Assembly (NCBI GenBank): GCA_015068705.1 | Contig: SVJZ01000002.1 | Location: forward strand, 144,780-208,779 | Direction: 5' to 3' | Source of the DNA: Oscillospiraceae bacterium | GTDB taxonomy: Bacteria; Bacillota; Clostridia; UMGS1810 | Length of the DNA: 64,000 bases | Part shown: piece by piece, positions 1-8,296 of the stretch | How positions within the stretch are numbered: the first letter of the stretch is position 1 | Layout of the letters: every line of letters begins with the position of its first letter | Notes under the pieces: model-generated | The model's input: only the letters and a program-made list of their open reading frames with translations | Told to the model about the DNA's origin: nothing | Database searches by the model: none | Made by a program: the position numbers and the translations under genes

Positions 1-343
1 CGGTGTCGCCGGGGTTGAGGCAGGCAAAAAATACTGCCATATTTGCCTGTGCGCCCGAGTGGGGCTGAACATTGGCGTGCTCTGCGCCAAAAATTTTCTT
101 TGCGCGCTCGATGGCGAGATTTTCTACCACGTCTACGCACTCGCAACCGCCGTAATAACGCTTGCCGGGGTAACCCTCGGCATATTTATTGGTAAGCGGG
201 GTACCCATTGCCTCGATTACTGCATTGGATACAAAATTTTCGCTGGCAATCAGCTCAATTTTGCTGCGCTGACGATTTACCTCACTCTCGATGGCAGCAG
301 CAATCTCGGGGTCTCTTTTTCTGATTTCTTCGGTACTGTACAT
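1..343 (-). CDS. glyA: Serine hydroxymethyltransferase, N-terminal part (cut by window edge)
   Basis: This is the first 114 codons of a PLP enzyme that interconverts serine and glycine while charging tetrahydrofolate with a one-carbon unit in the cytoplasm. Family hallmarks are visible: the [12 protein letters not shown] helix at residues 30-37, the YPGKRYYGG segment at 58-66 and the HSGAQAN cofactor/substrate loop at 95-101. The PLP lysine lies outside the window. The start is the ATG at 343, preceded by an AGAAAGGA ribosome site; a second ATG five bases upstream is out of frame. It has its own promoter (388-416). Identity is secure; only the 3' end is missing. Confidence 0.97.
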   Translation of the reverse strand, partial: MYSTEEIRKRDPEIAAAIESEVNRQRSKIELIASENFVSNAVIEAMGTPLTNKYAEGYPGKRYYGGCECVDVVENLAIERAKKIFGAEHANVQPHSGAQANMAVFFACLNPGDT

Positions 344-387
344 ATCATTATATCCTTTCTGAAAGAGAAATTTTTGCATTTGCTTTT

Positions 388-416
388 ATTATAAATGAAG
401 TAAAAAATTTTTTCAA
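388..416 (-). promoter_or_regulatory. Promoter of glyA
   Basis: On the minus strand, TTGAAA (411-416) and a perfect TATAAT (388-393) are separated by 17 bases and lie about 45 bases upstream of the glyA start. No riboswitch or operator is evident in the short leader. Confidence 0.75.
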
Positions 417-448
417 GGGGTAAACATGCAATTTTAGAAAATTTATAC

Positions 449-485
449 AAACTGCCGTGCAAGGATATGCCCTGCACGGCAGTTT
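449..485 (-). terminator. Stem-loop ending the PadR operon
   Basis: A perfect 12-bp stem (AAACTGCCGTGC and its complement) with a 13-base loop lies just after the 174-residue gene on the minus strand. The following T-run is weak (TTTGTATAAATTTT), so termination may be partial. Confidence 0.6.
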
Positions 486-504
486 ATGATAGGATATTCA
501 AAAA

Positions 505-1029
505 TTACGGAAAATCTCTGTGTGCAATTACCGCACCATTTTGGTCATATGCCCTGACCATTTCGGGATTTACCCCCTTGCCCTCCCAGAGCAAAAGGAA
601 AAGTCCATCGTAAAACCGATCTGTTTGCAAAATCTGCCCATCCGACAAGGTTGCCTCGATGCGGACAATGCGTGCATCCTGCACCTTGCCGTATATCTTC
701 CCTTTATCCAGTGCACTATCCCAGATACAATCCATGGGTTTATCTTCTTTAAACAAATATCCAAAACTATGATTTCCCTTACGCCAGAATATTCCAAGCG
801 TCCGATGAATGGTATCGCACGAGATGAGGGAATCATATCGGCACAAAAAGTGCCGCACGCCTCCAAAATCCTGCACATGTACCACCTCACTGGGACCGTA
901 GTGCAATCCGCTTTCACTGGCACGATGGGCAGATTCGGCACTGAAAAACAAGCCGTTTGCAGACATGAGCACAAACCCCATCAACGCAATGGCAATTGCG
1001 TTTACCAGTGTTTTTTTCAGCCGTTTCAC
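505..1029 (-). CDS. Membrane-anchored extracytoplasmic protein of unknown function
   Basis: A 174-residue protein that I do not recognise. Residues 10-27 form one hydrophobic signal-anchor or signal peptide after a basic N-terminus (MKRLKK); the rest looks like a soluble, beta-rich extracytoplasmic domain. Its start overlaps the stop of the upstream gene by 4 bases, so the two are translationally coupled. It is the third gene of a PadR-led operon, and its product may act with the preceding membrane protein at the cell surface (inference). Its sequence has no catalytic motif that I can see. Confidence 0.8.
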   Translation of the reverse strand: MKRLKKTLVNAIAIALMGFVLMSANGLFFSAESAHRASESGLHYGPSEVVHVQDFGGVRHFLCRYDSLISCDTIHRTLGIFWRKGNHSFGYLFKEDKPMDCIWDSALDKGKIYGKVQDARIVRIEATLSDGQILQTDRFYDGLFLLLWEGKGVNPEMVRAYDQNGAVIAHRDFP

Positions 1030-1721
1030 TGTGTGCCCCCTCCCTCCAGTGGAATAACAATCTGATAGTATCTCCCGAATCTATCATAAGTCAGCACAAG
1101 CGTATCACTTTGGGGCAAATCACCGGATACCACACCATAGCAAATCCAACCGCCATTTTCTCCTCGTGAGATAGCAGAAAGCGCATTCCCCTCTCCATCG
1201 GAAATCTCGCCAACTGTACCGAGCGACCACCCCGACCCAAGCCATCGTTTACTGTAATGGTGATAGGTGAGGTAAAATTTTCCTGTATCATCGCATAGCA
1301 ATTCATCAAACGTCAACACCCGTTCATCCATCTCGACCGTCCTGTCAACCGGGATGATGCGTTCCATTGCATTTCGGTCGCGCCGGCTGATGGGTCTGGA
1401 AAACAATGACCCCATTCCGGTCAGCAAGGTAACAATGCAACACACTGCAAGAATGCGCACCAACCAGTTGCTCACCCGCCAAAGCCAACCAATCAGCGGA
1501 TGATGCACACGGTCGAGTGCCCTTCCCACCTCCTGTGCATCCCCCATAGAAGCAATCGCCGCGCGATTTGCCGCATCCGGAGCCATTCCACCATTACAAT
1601 ACCATTCGGTCGCATCCTCCAGATGCGCCTGCAGTTCATCCCGTATTTTTGCATGGTCAAACCGAAACCGCACCCGTGACAGAACCAGTTCTATGTACTG
1701 CCGTTGTTCATCCATGCGCAT
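1026..1721 (-). CDS. Membrane protein with permease-prefix/HAAS-like N-terminal domain
   Basis: A 231-residue protein. The N-terminal ~80 residues (ELQAHLEDATEWY, then an AASMGDAQEVGRALDRVHHP-type motif) resemble the cytoplasmic helical domain that usually sits behind PadR regulators and in front of a membrane segment (permease prefix or HAAS family). One transmembrane helix follows at about 80-105, then a ~125-residue extracytoplasmic region. I chose the ATG at 1721 because GGGGGTG sits five bases before it; an upstream in-frame ATG at 1736 has no such site. The start lies inside the end of padR. In this family PadR commonly represses the linked membrane gene. The substrate or signal is unknown. 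Confidence 0.82.
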   Translation of the reverse strand: MRMDEQRQYIELVLSRVRFRFDHAKIRDELQAHLEDATEWYCNGGMAPDAANRAAIASMGDAQEVGRALDRVHHPLIGWLWRVSNWLVRILAVCCIVTLLTGMGSLFSRPISRRDRNAMERIIPVDRTVEMDERVLTFDELLCDDTGKFYLTYHHYSKRWLGSGWSLGTVGEISDGEGNALSAISRGENGGWICYGVVSGDLPQSDTLVLTYDRFGRYYQIVIPLEGGGTQ

Positions 1722-2052
1722 GAACGGCACCCCCAATGACCCGTTCTACCGAACCACAGAATTTTTCCCACTGTTTTTTCTCATCGGCAAGTACCGCCCG
1801 TCCTTTTTTGGTAATACGATAATAGCGACGGCTTTTGCCCGTTTCCCCCGTTTTGAGGTATGCCTCTACCAACCCTGCGCTCTCCATCCGGTGCAGAACG
1901 GGATAAAGGGTTCCCTCCTTGAAACGAAACGCCTGCTCGGAGCGTTCTTCCAGCTCGCGAATCATTTCATATCCGTAGCGTTCTTTCTCCTCCAGTAGTG
2001 AAAGCAACATCATGGGCGTGCTGCCACCCATCATTCCCTTATCTCCTATCAC
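1708..2052 (-). CDS. PadR family transcriptional regulator
   Basis: A 114-residue winged-helix protein. The core motif GTLYPVLHRMESAGLV (about 47-62) with the RRYYRIT wing (about 75-81) identifies PadR subfamily-2 regulators, which are dimeric repressors. The GTG start at 2052 follows GAGGAGGGG by about six bases; an ATG six codons later is an alternative. It is first in a three-gene operon and overlaps the next gene. The promoter just upstream carries inverted ATACAT/ATGTAT repeats typical of PadR operators, so autorepression is likely. The inducer is unknown. Confidence 0.95.
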   Translation of the reverse strand: MIGDKGMMGGSTPMMLLSLLEEKERYGYEMIRELEERSEQAFRFKEGTLYPVLHRMESAGLVEAYLKTGETGKSRRYYRITKKGRAVLADEKKQWEKFCGSVERVIGGAVHAHG

Positions 2053-2066
2053 TGGTTCCCCTCCTC

Positions 2067-2116
2067 ATACATAGATTATCTATGTATATTATACATCGAG
2101 CATCTATGTATGTCAA
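2067..2116 (-). promoter_or_regulatory. PadR-operon promoter with overlapping palindromic operators
   Basis: TTGACA (2111-2116) and TATAAT (2088-2093) are spaced by exactly 17 bases. A perfect palindrome TACATAGAT-T-ATCTATGTA spans 2068-2086, just downstream of the -10. A second, looser dyad ATACAT-N9-ATGTAT (2091-2111) fills the spacer. Both contain the ATGT/ACAT half sites seen in PadR operators, so bound repressor would block RNA polymerase. The promoter begins four bases after the ATPase stop codon. Confidence 0.85.
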
Positions 2117-2119
2117 GCA

Positions 2120-4717
2120 TTATCGGATGAGATATTTCTTTTCCTTGCCCCTGCCGAGCAGAAGTGTATTGAGCAGAGGTTCGGCAAGCCCCAATCCCAG
2201 TACCGGCAACCACAGTTTTGCACCGATGGGTACCGTGCCAAACACCCCTGCTAACGGCGGAAAATAAATGACTGCCAGTGTAAGCAGGAAGGACCCAACC
2301 ACCGCCGCAACCAGAGACGGATTATCCATCAGGCGGATGTGCAGCAGACTTTTGTATTCGCTCTTACATTCAAAGGAAAAAATGAGCTCTGCAAAAATGA
2401 GTGTGGCAAAGGCAACCGTCCGTGCTACTGCAAGGTCACCCGACATGATGCGTGCCACGGCAAACGCCACCAGTGCACTTGCACCGATGATAAGACCTGA
2501 TGCCGCAATCCCCCCACCCAGACCATGCGAAAAGATGGATTCATCACTTTTTCGTGGAGTTCTGCGCATGATATCCCCATCCGGTGGGTCGATGCCCAGC
2601 GCCAGTGCAGGTAGTCCATCGGTAACCAGATTGAGCCACAAAATCTGAATGGGGATGAGCGGAAGGGGCATACCCAAAAATGCTGCCGCGCCCATCATGA
2701 GTATTTCACCAAGATTGCACGCCAACAGATAACGGATGAATTTCCGCACATTGTCAAAAATCATCCGCCCCTCCTCCACCGCGGCAACAATGGTGGAAAA
2801 ATTGTCATCCAGAAGCACCATATCCGCCGCCTCTTTGGCAACATCCGTGCCACATTCACCCATGGCGATGCCGATATCCGCCTCTTTGAGAGAGGGTGCA
2901 TCGTTCACCCCGTCGCCCGTCATGGCAACGATATTCTTACGCCGTTTGAATGCACGGACAATACGCAATTTGTCCAGAGGCGATACCCGTGCAAATACAT
3001 TGACACCCACCACCGCATCTGCAAGGGCGTCATCGGTCAGTGCCGCAATTTCTGCGCCTTCCATGGGTTCTTTCCTGTGTTTGAATCCTAGGTCCAACGC
3101 AATAGCACGGGCGGTATTTTTGTGATCCCCGGTAATCATTACCGGCTCAATTCCTGCAGCATAGCACGCCGCGATTGCGCCCTTTACCTCGGCGCGGGGC
3201 GGATCCATCATTCCCTGTAATCCAAGAAAGGTAAGACCGCTCTCCAATTGCTCGCAGGTGTATCCTCTCCAATCTCCTTCTATCCGTTTGCAGGCAAAGC
3301 CCAACACACGAAGTGCCTTGGCGGTCATGCGGTCATTTGCGTTTCGTGCATCCGATTGTTGAGAAAAATCCACCGCACTGCCCGACATGATTTTTTTGGT
3401 GCAACGAGGTAAAACAGAATCCGGCGCACCCTTGACAAATACCCAAATTTCGCCCTTGGAATTTTTGCAAACAACACTCATTCGTTTTCGCGCCGAATCA
3501 AACGGTTGTTCGGCAAGCCGTTCAAAATCCACCGGATAATCGTTTGAAATCCCTGCCTTTTTTGCCGCAACATATAGTGCAATTTCGGTGGGATCGCCGG
3601 TAAGCTCTCCCTTTCGGTAAATGGTGTTATTGCACAGATATCCGCACAGGAGCAAACGGGACAGTGTATCATCCGCAGCGGGAGAAACCGGCATATTGTT
3701 TATGGTAAAATTACCCTCCAACTGATACCCGTTTCCACTCACCTCAACTGTACGGCCACCACACCATACCTCAAGTACCGTCATTTTGTTCTCGGTTAAC
3801 GTACCCGTTTTATCGGTACAAATCACATTGGTACTTCCCAGCGTTTCCACGGCAGGCAATTTCCGCACCAGTGCATTTCGTTTGAGCATCCGTTCCACCC
3901 CGATGGCAAGCGCCACCGTTACCACCGCAGGAAGACCCTCGGGAATCGCTGCAACAGCGAGGCTTACCGCCGCAAAAAACATATCATATACCGTTTGCCC
4001 GTGAAAAATGCCTGCCACAAAAATAAGCACGCACACGCCAAAGCAGATGAGCACCAGTTCTTTACCGATTTTATTGAGGGTGCGTTTTAAGGGGGTAACA
4101 GAACCACCGGTGGTTTTGAGCATATGCGCAATCTGCCCCATACGGGTTGCCATACCGATGGCGGTAACCTCTGCCAGGCACCTCCCCACCGTGAGGGATG
4201 TACCCATATACAATTGGTTGTCACCCTGCAGACTCTTTTCCACCGCAACCGATTCGCCGGTTAAGATGGATTCATTTACCTCGACATTGGTCCCCTCCAC
4301 CATGCGGCAATCGGCACAAACCCGATCACCAGCCTCCAGCACCGCAATATCTCCTACAACCACCTCGCGTGAAGGGATTTTTATCTGCTCACCGTCACGC
4401 ATTACATTTGACATGGGGGCAGAAAGCTCGGCAAGTGCCTCCAGGGACTTTTCTGTTTTGTATTCCTGCACAAACCCCAAAATACCATTGATGAGTAGAA
4501 TGACCAGTATGGCAACCCCGTCCGACACCTCACCCAGAAAAAACGAGATCAGGGTTGCACCAATAAGGGTAAGGGTGAGCACATCCTTAAACTGTTCCAA
4601 AAACAACCCCGCCCGGGATGTTTTTTTACTGCTTGCCAACTCATTGTAGCCTCCCCGGAGCAACTGTTCATGTGCCTGTGCCCGGGTGAGTCCTGCGTGT
4701 TTTGAGTTATTTGTCAT
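2120..4717 (-). CDS. Cation-transporting P-type ATPase, calcium type (PMR1/SERCA-like)
   Basis: An 865-residue P2A-type ATPase that pumps Ca2+ (possibly Mn2+) out of the cell. Counting from the upstream ATG at 4723: TGES actuator motif 155-158, PEGLP ion-site motif 262-266, phosphorylated aspartate in DKTGTLT at 304, and the GDGVNDAP hinge in the C-terminal half. The NLVTDGLPALALG segment supplies the M6 Asn/Asp ligands expected of calcium pumps. About ten membrane helices are present. I prefer the ATG at 4717 because GGAGG lies eight bases before it. It is divergent from azlC. The calcium specificity is a family inference. Confidence 0.95.
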   Translation of the reverse strand: MTNNSKHAGLTRAQAHEQLLRGGYNELASSKKTSRAGLFLEQFKDVLTLTLIGATLISFFLGEVSDGVAILVILLINGILGFVQEYKTEKSLEALAELSAPMSNVMRDGEQIKIPSREVVVGDIAVLEAGDRVCADCRMVEGTNVEVNESILTGESVAVEKSLQGDNQLYMGTSLTVGRCLAEVTAIGMATRMGQIAHMLKTTGGSVTPLKRTLNKIGKELVLICFGVCVLIFVAGIFHGQTVYDMFFAAVSLAVAAIPEGLPAVVTVALAIGVERMLKRNALVRKLPAVETLGSTNVICTDKTGTLTENKMTVLEVWCGGRTVEVSGNGYQLEGNFTINNMPVSPAADDTLSRLLLCGYLCNNTIYRKGELTGDPTEIALYVAAKKAGISNDYPVDFERLAEQPFDSARKRMSVVCKNSKGEIWVFVKGAPDSVLPRCTKKIMSGSAVDFSQQSDARNANDRMTAKALRVLGFACKRIEGDWRGYTCEQLESGLTFLGLQGMMDPPRAEVKGAIAACYAAGIEPVMITGDHKNTARAIALDLGFKHRKEPMEGAEIAALTDDALADAVVGVNVFARVSPLDKLRIVRAFKRRKNIVAMTGDGVNDAPSLKEADIGIAMGECGTDVAKEAADMVLLDDNFSTIVAAVEEGRMIFDNVRKFIRYLLACNLGEILMMGAAAFLGMPLPLIPIQILWLNLVTDGLPALALGIDPPDGDIMRRTPRKSDESIFSHGLGGGIAASGLIIGASALVAFAVARIMSGDLAVARTVAFATLIFAELIFSFECKSEYKSLLHIRLMDNPSLVAAVVGSFLLTLAVIYFPPLAGVFGTVPIGAKLWLPVLGLGLAEPLLNTLLLGRGKEKKYLIR

Positions 4718-4823
4718 CCGCATTTCCTCCCATTATGTTGTGTTATCTCCATTGTATTCGGACAAGCGGTGAAATATGACCAGACATTGCCGCAGATGCG
4801 AATCACAAAACTCGCGTCCGCCC

Positions 4824-4852
4824 TTGACCCATCTGTTTTTTTGTGCTATGAT
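4824..4852 (+). promoter_or_regulatory. Promoter of azlCD
   Basis: TTGACC (4824-4829) and TATGAT (4847-4852) have a 17-base spacer. The AAGGAG ribosome site at 4871 and the azlC ATG at 4886 follow. Confidence 0.7.
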
Positions 4853-4885
4853 AAAAATGATTTTTCCCAAAAGGAGCAAATGCAT

Positions 4886-5602
4886 ATGAAACCATTAACC
4901 AAAGAGTTTTGTGCAGGATTTCGCCTGGGCATCCCGGTGATGCTGGGCTACCTGCCGGTATCTTTTACATATGGCTCGGCAGTGGTGCGAAACGGGTTAT
5001 CGCCATTGGTATCGGTGATTATCTCGGCAACCAACCTTACCAGCGCAGGGCAATTTGCTGGAACCAACATGATTCTGGCAGGCGCAAGCTATCTGGAAAT
5101 TGCGATCACGGTACTCATCATCAATATCCGCTATATGCTTATGTCTTTGGCACTGTCCCAAAAAATCGACCCACGGATGCAGGTGGGCAAGCGTGCCCTG
5201 GTATCGTTTGGCGTCACCGATGAGGTGTTTGCATTGGCGGCAACCACAACGCATCCGCTTACCTTCTCCTTTTTACTGGGGCTGATTGCAGGACCCTTTC
5301 TGGGATGGACCGCGGGCACGGCATTGGGTGCATATGCCATCGGGTTTTTGCCGCTTGCCGCACAAAATGCCATGGGAATTGCCATCTATGGTATGTTTGT
5401 GGCAATTGTGATACCGCCTGCAAAAAAATCCCGACCTGTTCTCACAGTGGTGCTGCTCGCAGTAGTGCTTAGTTGTATTCTTACCTACACACCTGGGTTA
5501 AACCTGCTCTCATCAGGTTGGGCAATCCTGATTGCATCTTTCATTGCCGCAACGGTAGGCGCGTTGTTGTTTCCCATCAAGGAGGAAACCGCCCATGAAT
5601 AG
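4886..5602 (+). CDS. azlC: AzlC-like branched-chain amino acid exporter, large subunit
   Basis: A 238-residue polytopic membrane protein matching the AzlC family, which forms a two-component exporter of branched-chain amino acids or their analogues with AzlD. The family opening FRLGIPVMLGYLPVSFTYG is followed by a Ser/Thr/Gln-rich half-helix (TSAGQFAGTN) and a conserved DEVFAL segment. The ATG at 4886 is nine bases after AAGGAG; the longer frame from 4769 would begin upstream of the promoter. It overlaps azlD by 8 bases. Substrate assignment rests on family knowledge. Confidence 0.93.
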   Translation: MKPLTKEFCAGFRLGIPVMLGYLPVSFTYGSAVVRNGLSPLVSVIISATNLTSAGQFAGTNMILAGASYLEIAITVLIINIRYMLMSLALSQKIDPRMQVGKRALVSFGVTDEVFALAATTTHPLTFSFLLGLIAGPFLGWTAGTALGAYAIGFLPLAAQNAMGIAIYGMFVAIVIPPAKKSRPVLTVVLLAVVLSCILTYTPGLNLLSSGWAILIASFIAATVGALLFPIKEETAHE

Positions 5603-5900
5603 AATTGCGATTTGTATCCTGATTATGGTATTGGTTACCTATCTTCCAAGAGCATTGCCCCTGCTCCTTTGCCGCAAAATCCAATCCAGATTTGTGCTTT
5701 CCTTTTTAAGCTACATCCCCTATGCGGTGTTGGCGGTCATGACCTTTCCTGCCATTTTGGACGCCACCGGCGACATCTACTCGGCAAGTGCAGGGCTGAT
5801 TGTTGCAGTGGTAACGGCATATTTTGGCAGGTCACTGCTCACGGTTGCGGTGTGCTCCACCCTTGCCGCCCTTGTAGTAATGCTGGTGTGTGGGATTTAA
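5595..5900 (+). CDS. azlD: AzlD-like branched-chain amino acid exporter, small subunit
   Basis: A 101-residue membrane protein with about three or four helices. The TYLPRALPLLL segment near residues 14-24 and FLSYIPYAVLAVMTFPAIL near 37-55 are typical of AzlD. The gene starts inside the end of azlC (8-base overlap), so the two subunits are translationally coupled. Its length matches the family's usual ~100 residues. Downstream the frame ends before the next gene's promoter at 5935. Confidence 0.92.
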   Translation: MNRIAICILIMVLVTYLPRALPLLLCRKIQSRFVLSFLSYIPYAVLAVMTFPAILDATGDIYSASAGLIVAVVTAYFGRSLLTVAVCSTLAALVVMLVCGI

Positions 5901-5934
5901 AAAACCTGTTAAAAATATAACGTATCAAAAACCC

Positions 5935-5963
5935 TTGATTTTCCTGTTGGTTTGGGATATACT
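5935..5963 (+). promoter_or_regulatory. Promoter of the SDR dehydrogenase gene
   Basis: TTGATT (5935-5940), a 17-base spacer and TATACT (5958-5963) lie 32 bases before the start codon. A GAAGGAGG ribosome site follows at 5978-5985. Confidence 0.7.
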
Positions 5964-5994
5964 AATACTATCTTTTTGAAGGAGGCATCATGCC

Positions 5995-6834
5995 ATGAGC
6001 GAATTTTTGAAAGGTAAAGCAGCGGTTATCACCGGCGGTGGCGGCGTTTTATGCGGCGAACTTGCCAGAGGTTTGAGTAAATGCGGTGTAAAAGTTGCCC
6101 TGCTGGATTTAAACAAGGAGCGTGCAGACCAGATCGCAGATTCTATTACCAAGGATGGTGGCACCGCAATCGGTGTGGAGTGCAATGTGCTCGACCAGAG
6201 CAGCACCCAGAAGGCATACCAAACGGTAATTGACGCGTTTGGCGATTTTGACATCCTCATCAACGGTGCAGGCGGAAACAGTCCGAAAGCCAGCACCACC
6301 AACGAGGTATTTGACCTGAAGGATATGGACAACCCCGACACAGTTTCGTTTTTTGACCTGCCCAAGGAAGGGTTTGAGTTTGTGTTTGGGTTGAACATCA
6401 TGGGTACCCTCATTCCCACTCAGGTGTTTGGAAAGCATCTTGTAAAAAAACAGGGCGGAAGCATTTTGAATATTTCTTCCATGAACGCCTACACACCACT
6501 CACCAAAATTCCGGCATACAGTGCCGCAAAAGCTGGCATTTCCAATTTTACACAGTGGCTGGCAGTGCATTTTGCACCGGTGAATATCCGTGTAAACGCC
6601 ATTGCGCCCGGCTTTTTCCTGACCGAGCAAAACCGCACCCTGCTCACCAATCCGGACGGGAGTTTAACCCCGCGGTCGGATAAAATTCTTACCCATACCC
6701 CCATGAAGAAATTTGGCACTCCAGCCGACCTAAACGGTGCGGTGGAATTTCTGCTCGATGATAACAAAGCAGGATTTGTAACGGGTATCATTCTCCCCAT
6801 TGATGGCGGATTCTCGGCATATTCTGGTGTGTAA
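5995..6834 (+). CDS. SDR family oxidoreductase, resembling D-mannonate (fructuronate) oxidoreductase
   Basis: A 279-residue classical short-chain dehydrogenase. The Rossmann motif is TGGGGVLCGE (13-22), the NAG-like motif is NGAGG (90-94), and the active site is Ser161/162, Tyr175 and Lys179 (YSAAK). The extended loop around 95-125 and the C-terminal PIDGGFSAYSGV tail resemble SDR-type D-mannonate oxidoreductases that reduce fructuronate in hexuronate catabolism. It is monocistronic with its own promoter and terminator; no uxaA/uxuA-like gene lies nearby, so the substrate is a family guess. Confidence 0.85.
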   Translation: MSEFLKGKAAVITGGGGVLCGELARGLSKCGVKVALLDLNKERADQIADSITKDGGTAIGVECNVLDQSSTQKAYQTVIDAFGDFDILINGAGGNSPKASTTNEVFDLKDMDNPDTVSFFDLPKEGFEFVFGLNIMGTLIPTQVFGKHLVKKQGGSILNISSMNAYTPLTKIPAYSAAKAGISNFTQWLAVHFAPVNIRVNAIAPGFFLTEQNRTLLTNPDGSLTPRSDKILTHTPMKKFGTPADLNGAVEFLLDDNKAGFVTGIILPIDGGFSAYSGV

Positions 6835-6854
6835 TATCTTTTTCAAACATACAA

Positions 6855-6890
6855 AAAAGGTTGAACGAATTTTCGTTCAACCTTTTCTTT
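6855..6890. terminator. Bidirectional terminator
   Basis: A 14-bp perfect stem (AAAAGGTTGAACGA) with a four-base loop and T-runs on both strands, placed between the convergent SDR gene and the NSS transporter gene. Confidence 0.9.
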
Positions 6891-6899
6891 TTGGGGAAA

Positions 6900-8270
6900 T
6901 TAAAGGGTAATCAAACCAAATGCATTGAGCACCGAGCTTACCAGAATTGCAACGATACAAATGGGGGCAATGTACTTGGTCATTACCAAAAACAGCCATT
7001 CGCGTTTGAAGGGAGAAGAAAGACGTACCTCCTCCGAAATGACCGCCGGCTTGATGACATAGCCCACAACAATACTGGTGATGAGCGCGGTGATGGGCAT
7101 AAGCACCGAATTGGTGATGAAATCCATCATATCCAGTATGCTCATGGAGGCACCCGATGCAGTGGTGATGGAAATCTTGCTCCACACACCAAATCCGAGC
7201 GACGAGGGAATCCCCAGTACAACTGCCAGAATGAGCGCAATCACACATGATTTGGTACGGGAAACCTTCCACTGGTCGCAGATGACCGATACCACCGCCT
7301 CCATCAGCGAGATGGAGCTGGTCAGCGCCGCAAAAAGCACCAACGCAAAGAACAACACGCCAATCACAGTGGAAAGTCCCATTGCCTCAAATACCTTGGG
7401 AATGGTCTGGAACATCAGCCCGGGTCCTGCGTTAACCGCATCTGCCTTGCCGCCCGAAAAAGCAAACACGGCAGGGATTACCATGAGACCTGCCAAGATG
7501 GCAATTCCGGTGTCAAAAATCTCAATACGGGATACACATTGCTCCAAATCATCCTCCTTACGCAGGTAGGAACCATAGGTAATCATGATGCCCATGGCAA
7601 GAGACATGGAATAAAACATCTGTCCGAGTGCTGCAAGCACCGTCTGGGATGAGAAATCCGCAAAATTGGGAAGGAGATAAAACTTGATGCCCTCCATTGC
7701 GCCCGGACGGGTAACCGAGTATGCGGCAATGATAATTGCCAATACCACCAATACCGGCATCATGATACGGCTTGCCTTTTCGATACCGCCCTTGATACCA
7801 CGCACCACTACGATAAAGGTGGCAAGTAGGAAGATGGAATGCCAGACGATGGGTTCTACCGGCTTAGAAATATAATTGCCAAAGAACGCTCCATCTGCCA
7901 CTGCAGCATGACCTCCGGTGATATACATCGTCAAGTACTTGAGCACCCAACCACCGATCACCGAGTAATAGGGCAAAATGAGGAATGCAACAAACGCCGC
8001 AATCACACCCACGAAGGTGAATTTTTTACTTAACTTTCGAAACGCACCGATGGGACTCAATCCCGTTTTTCTGCCAATTGCAGTCTCGGTGATCATCAGT
8101 GCATAACCAAAAGTTACCACCAGAATCAAATATACCAGAAGGAAAATACCGCCGCCATATTTTGCAGCCAGATAGGGAAAACGCCAGATATTCCCCAACC
8201 CTACTGCAGAGCCTGCAGCAGCGAGAACAAAGCCTAACTTACCTGAAAATGTACTTCTTTTTTCTTCCAT
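6900..8270 (-). CDS. Sodium-dependent transporter, NSS/SNF family
   Basis: A 456-residue Na+-coupled symporter of the neurotransmitter:sodium symporter family, which in bacteria imports amino acids such as tyrosine, tryptophan or branched-chain residues. The TM1 signature GSAVGLGNIWRFPYLA (about 16-31) holds the Na+ and substrate ligands, and the GGG after it is conserved. I count about 11 helices, as in prokaryotic members that lack TM12. The ATG follows GAGGGG. It begins 26 bases after the propeller-protein gene and probably belongs to the same transcript. The substrate cannot be read from sequence. Confidence 0.93.
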   Translation of the reverse strand: MEEKRSTFSGKLGFVLAAAGSAVGLGNIWRFPYLAAKYGGGIFLLVYLILVVTFGYALMITETAIGRKTGLSPIGAFRKLSKKFTFVGVIAAFVAFLILPYYSVIGGWVLKYLTMYITGGHAAVADGAFFGNYISKPVEPIVWHSIFLLATFIVVVRGIKGGIEKASRIMMPVLVVLAIIIAAYSVTRPGAMEGIKFYLLPNFADFSSQTVLAALGQMFYSMSLAMGIMITYGSYLRKEDDLEQCVSRIEIFDTGIAILAGLMVIPAVFAFSGGKADAVNAGPGLMFQTIPKVFEAMGLSTVIGVLFFALVLFAALTSSISLMEAVVSVICDQWKVSRTKSCVIALILAVVLGIPSSLGFGVWSKISITTASGASMSILDMMDFITNSVLMPITALITSIVVGYVIKPAVISEEVRLSSPFKREWLFLVMTKYIAPICIVAILVSSVLNAFGLITL

Positions 8271-8296
8271 AAAACCCCTCTTTTCTTTTGTGATTT

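Noticed and set aside
4008..4649. A 213-codon open frame antisense to the Ca-ATPase
   Set aside because: Ser/Thr-rich shadow product; the ATPase frame carries all catalytic motifs.
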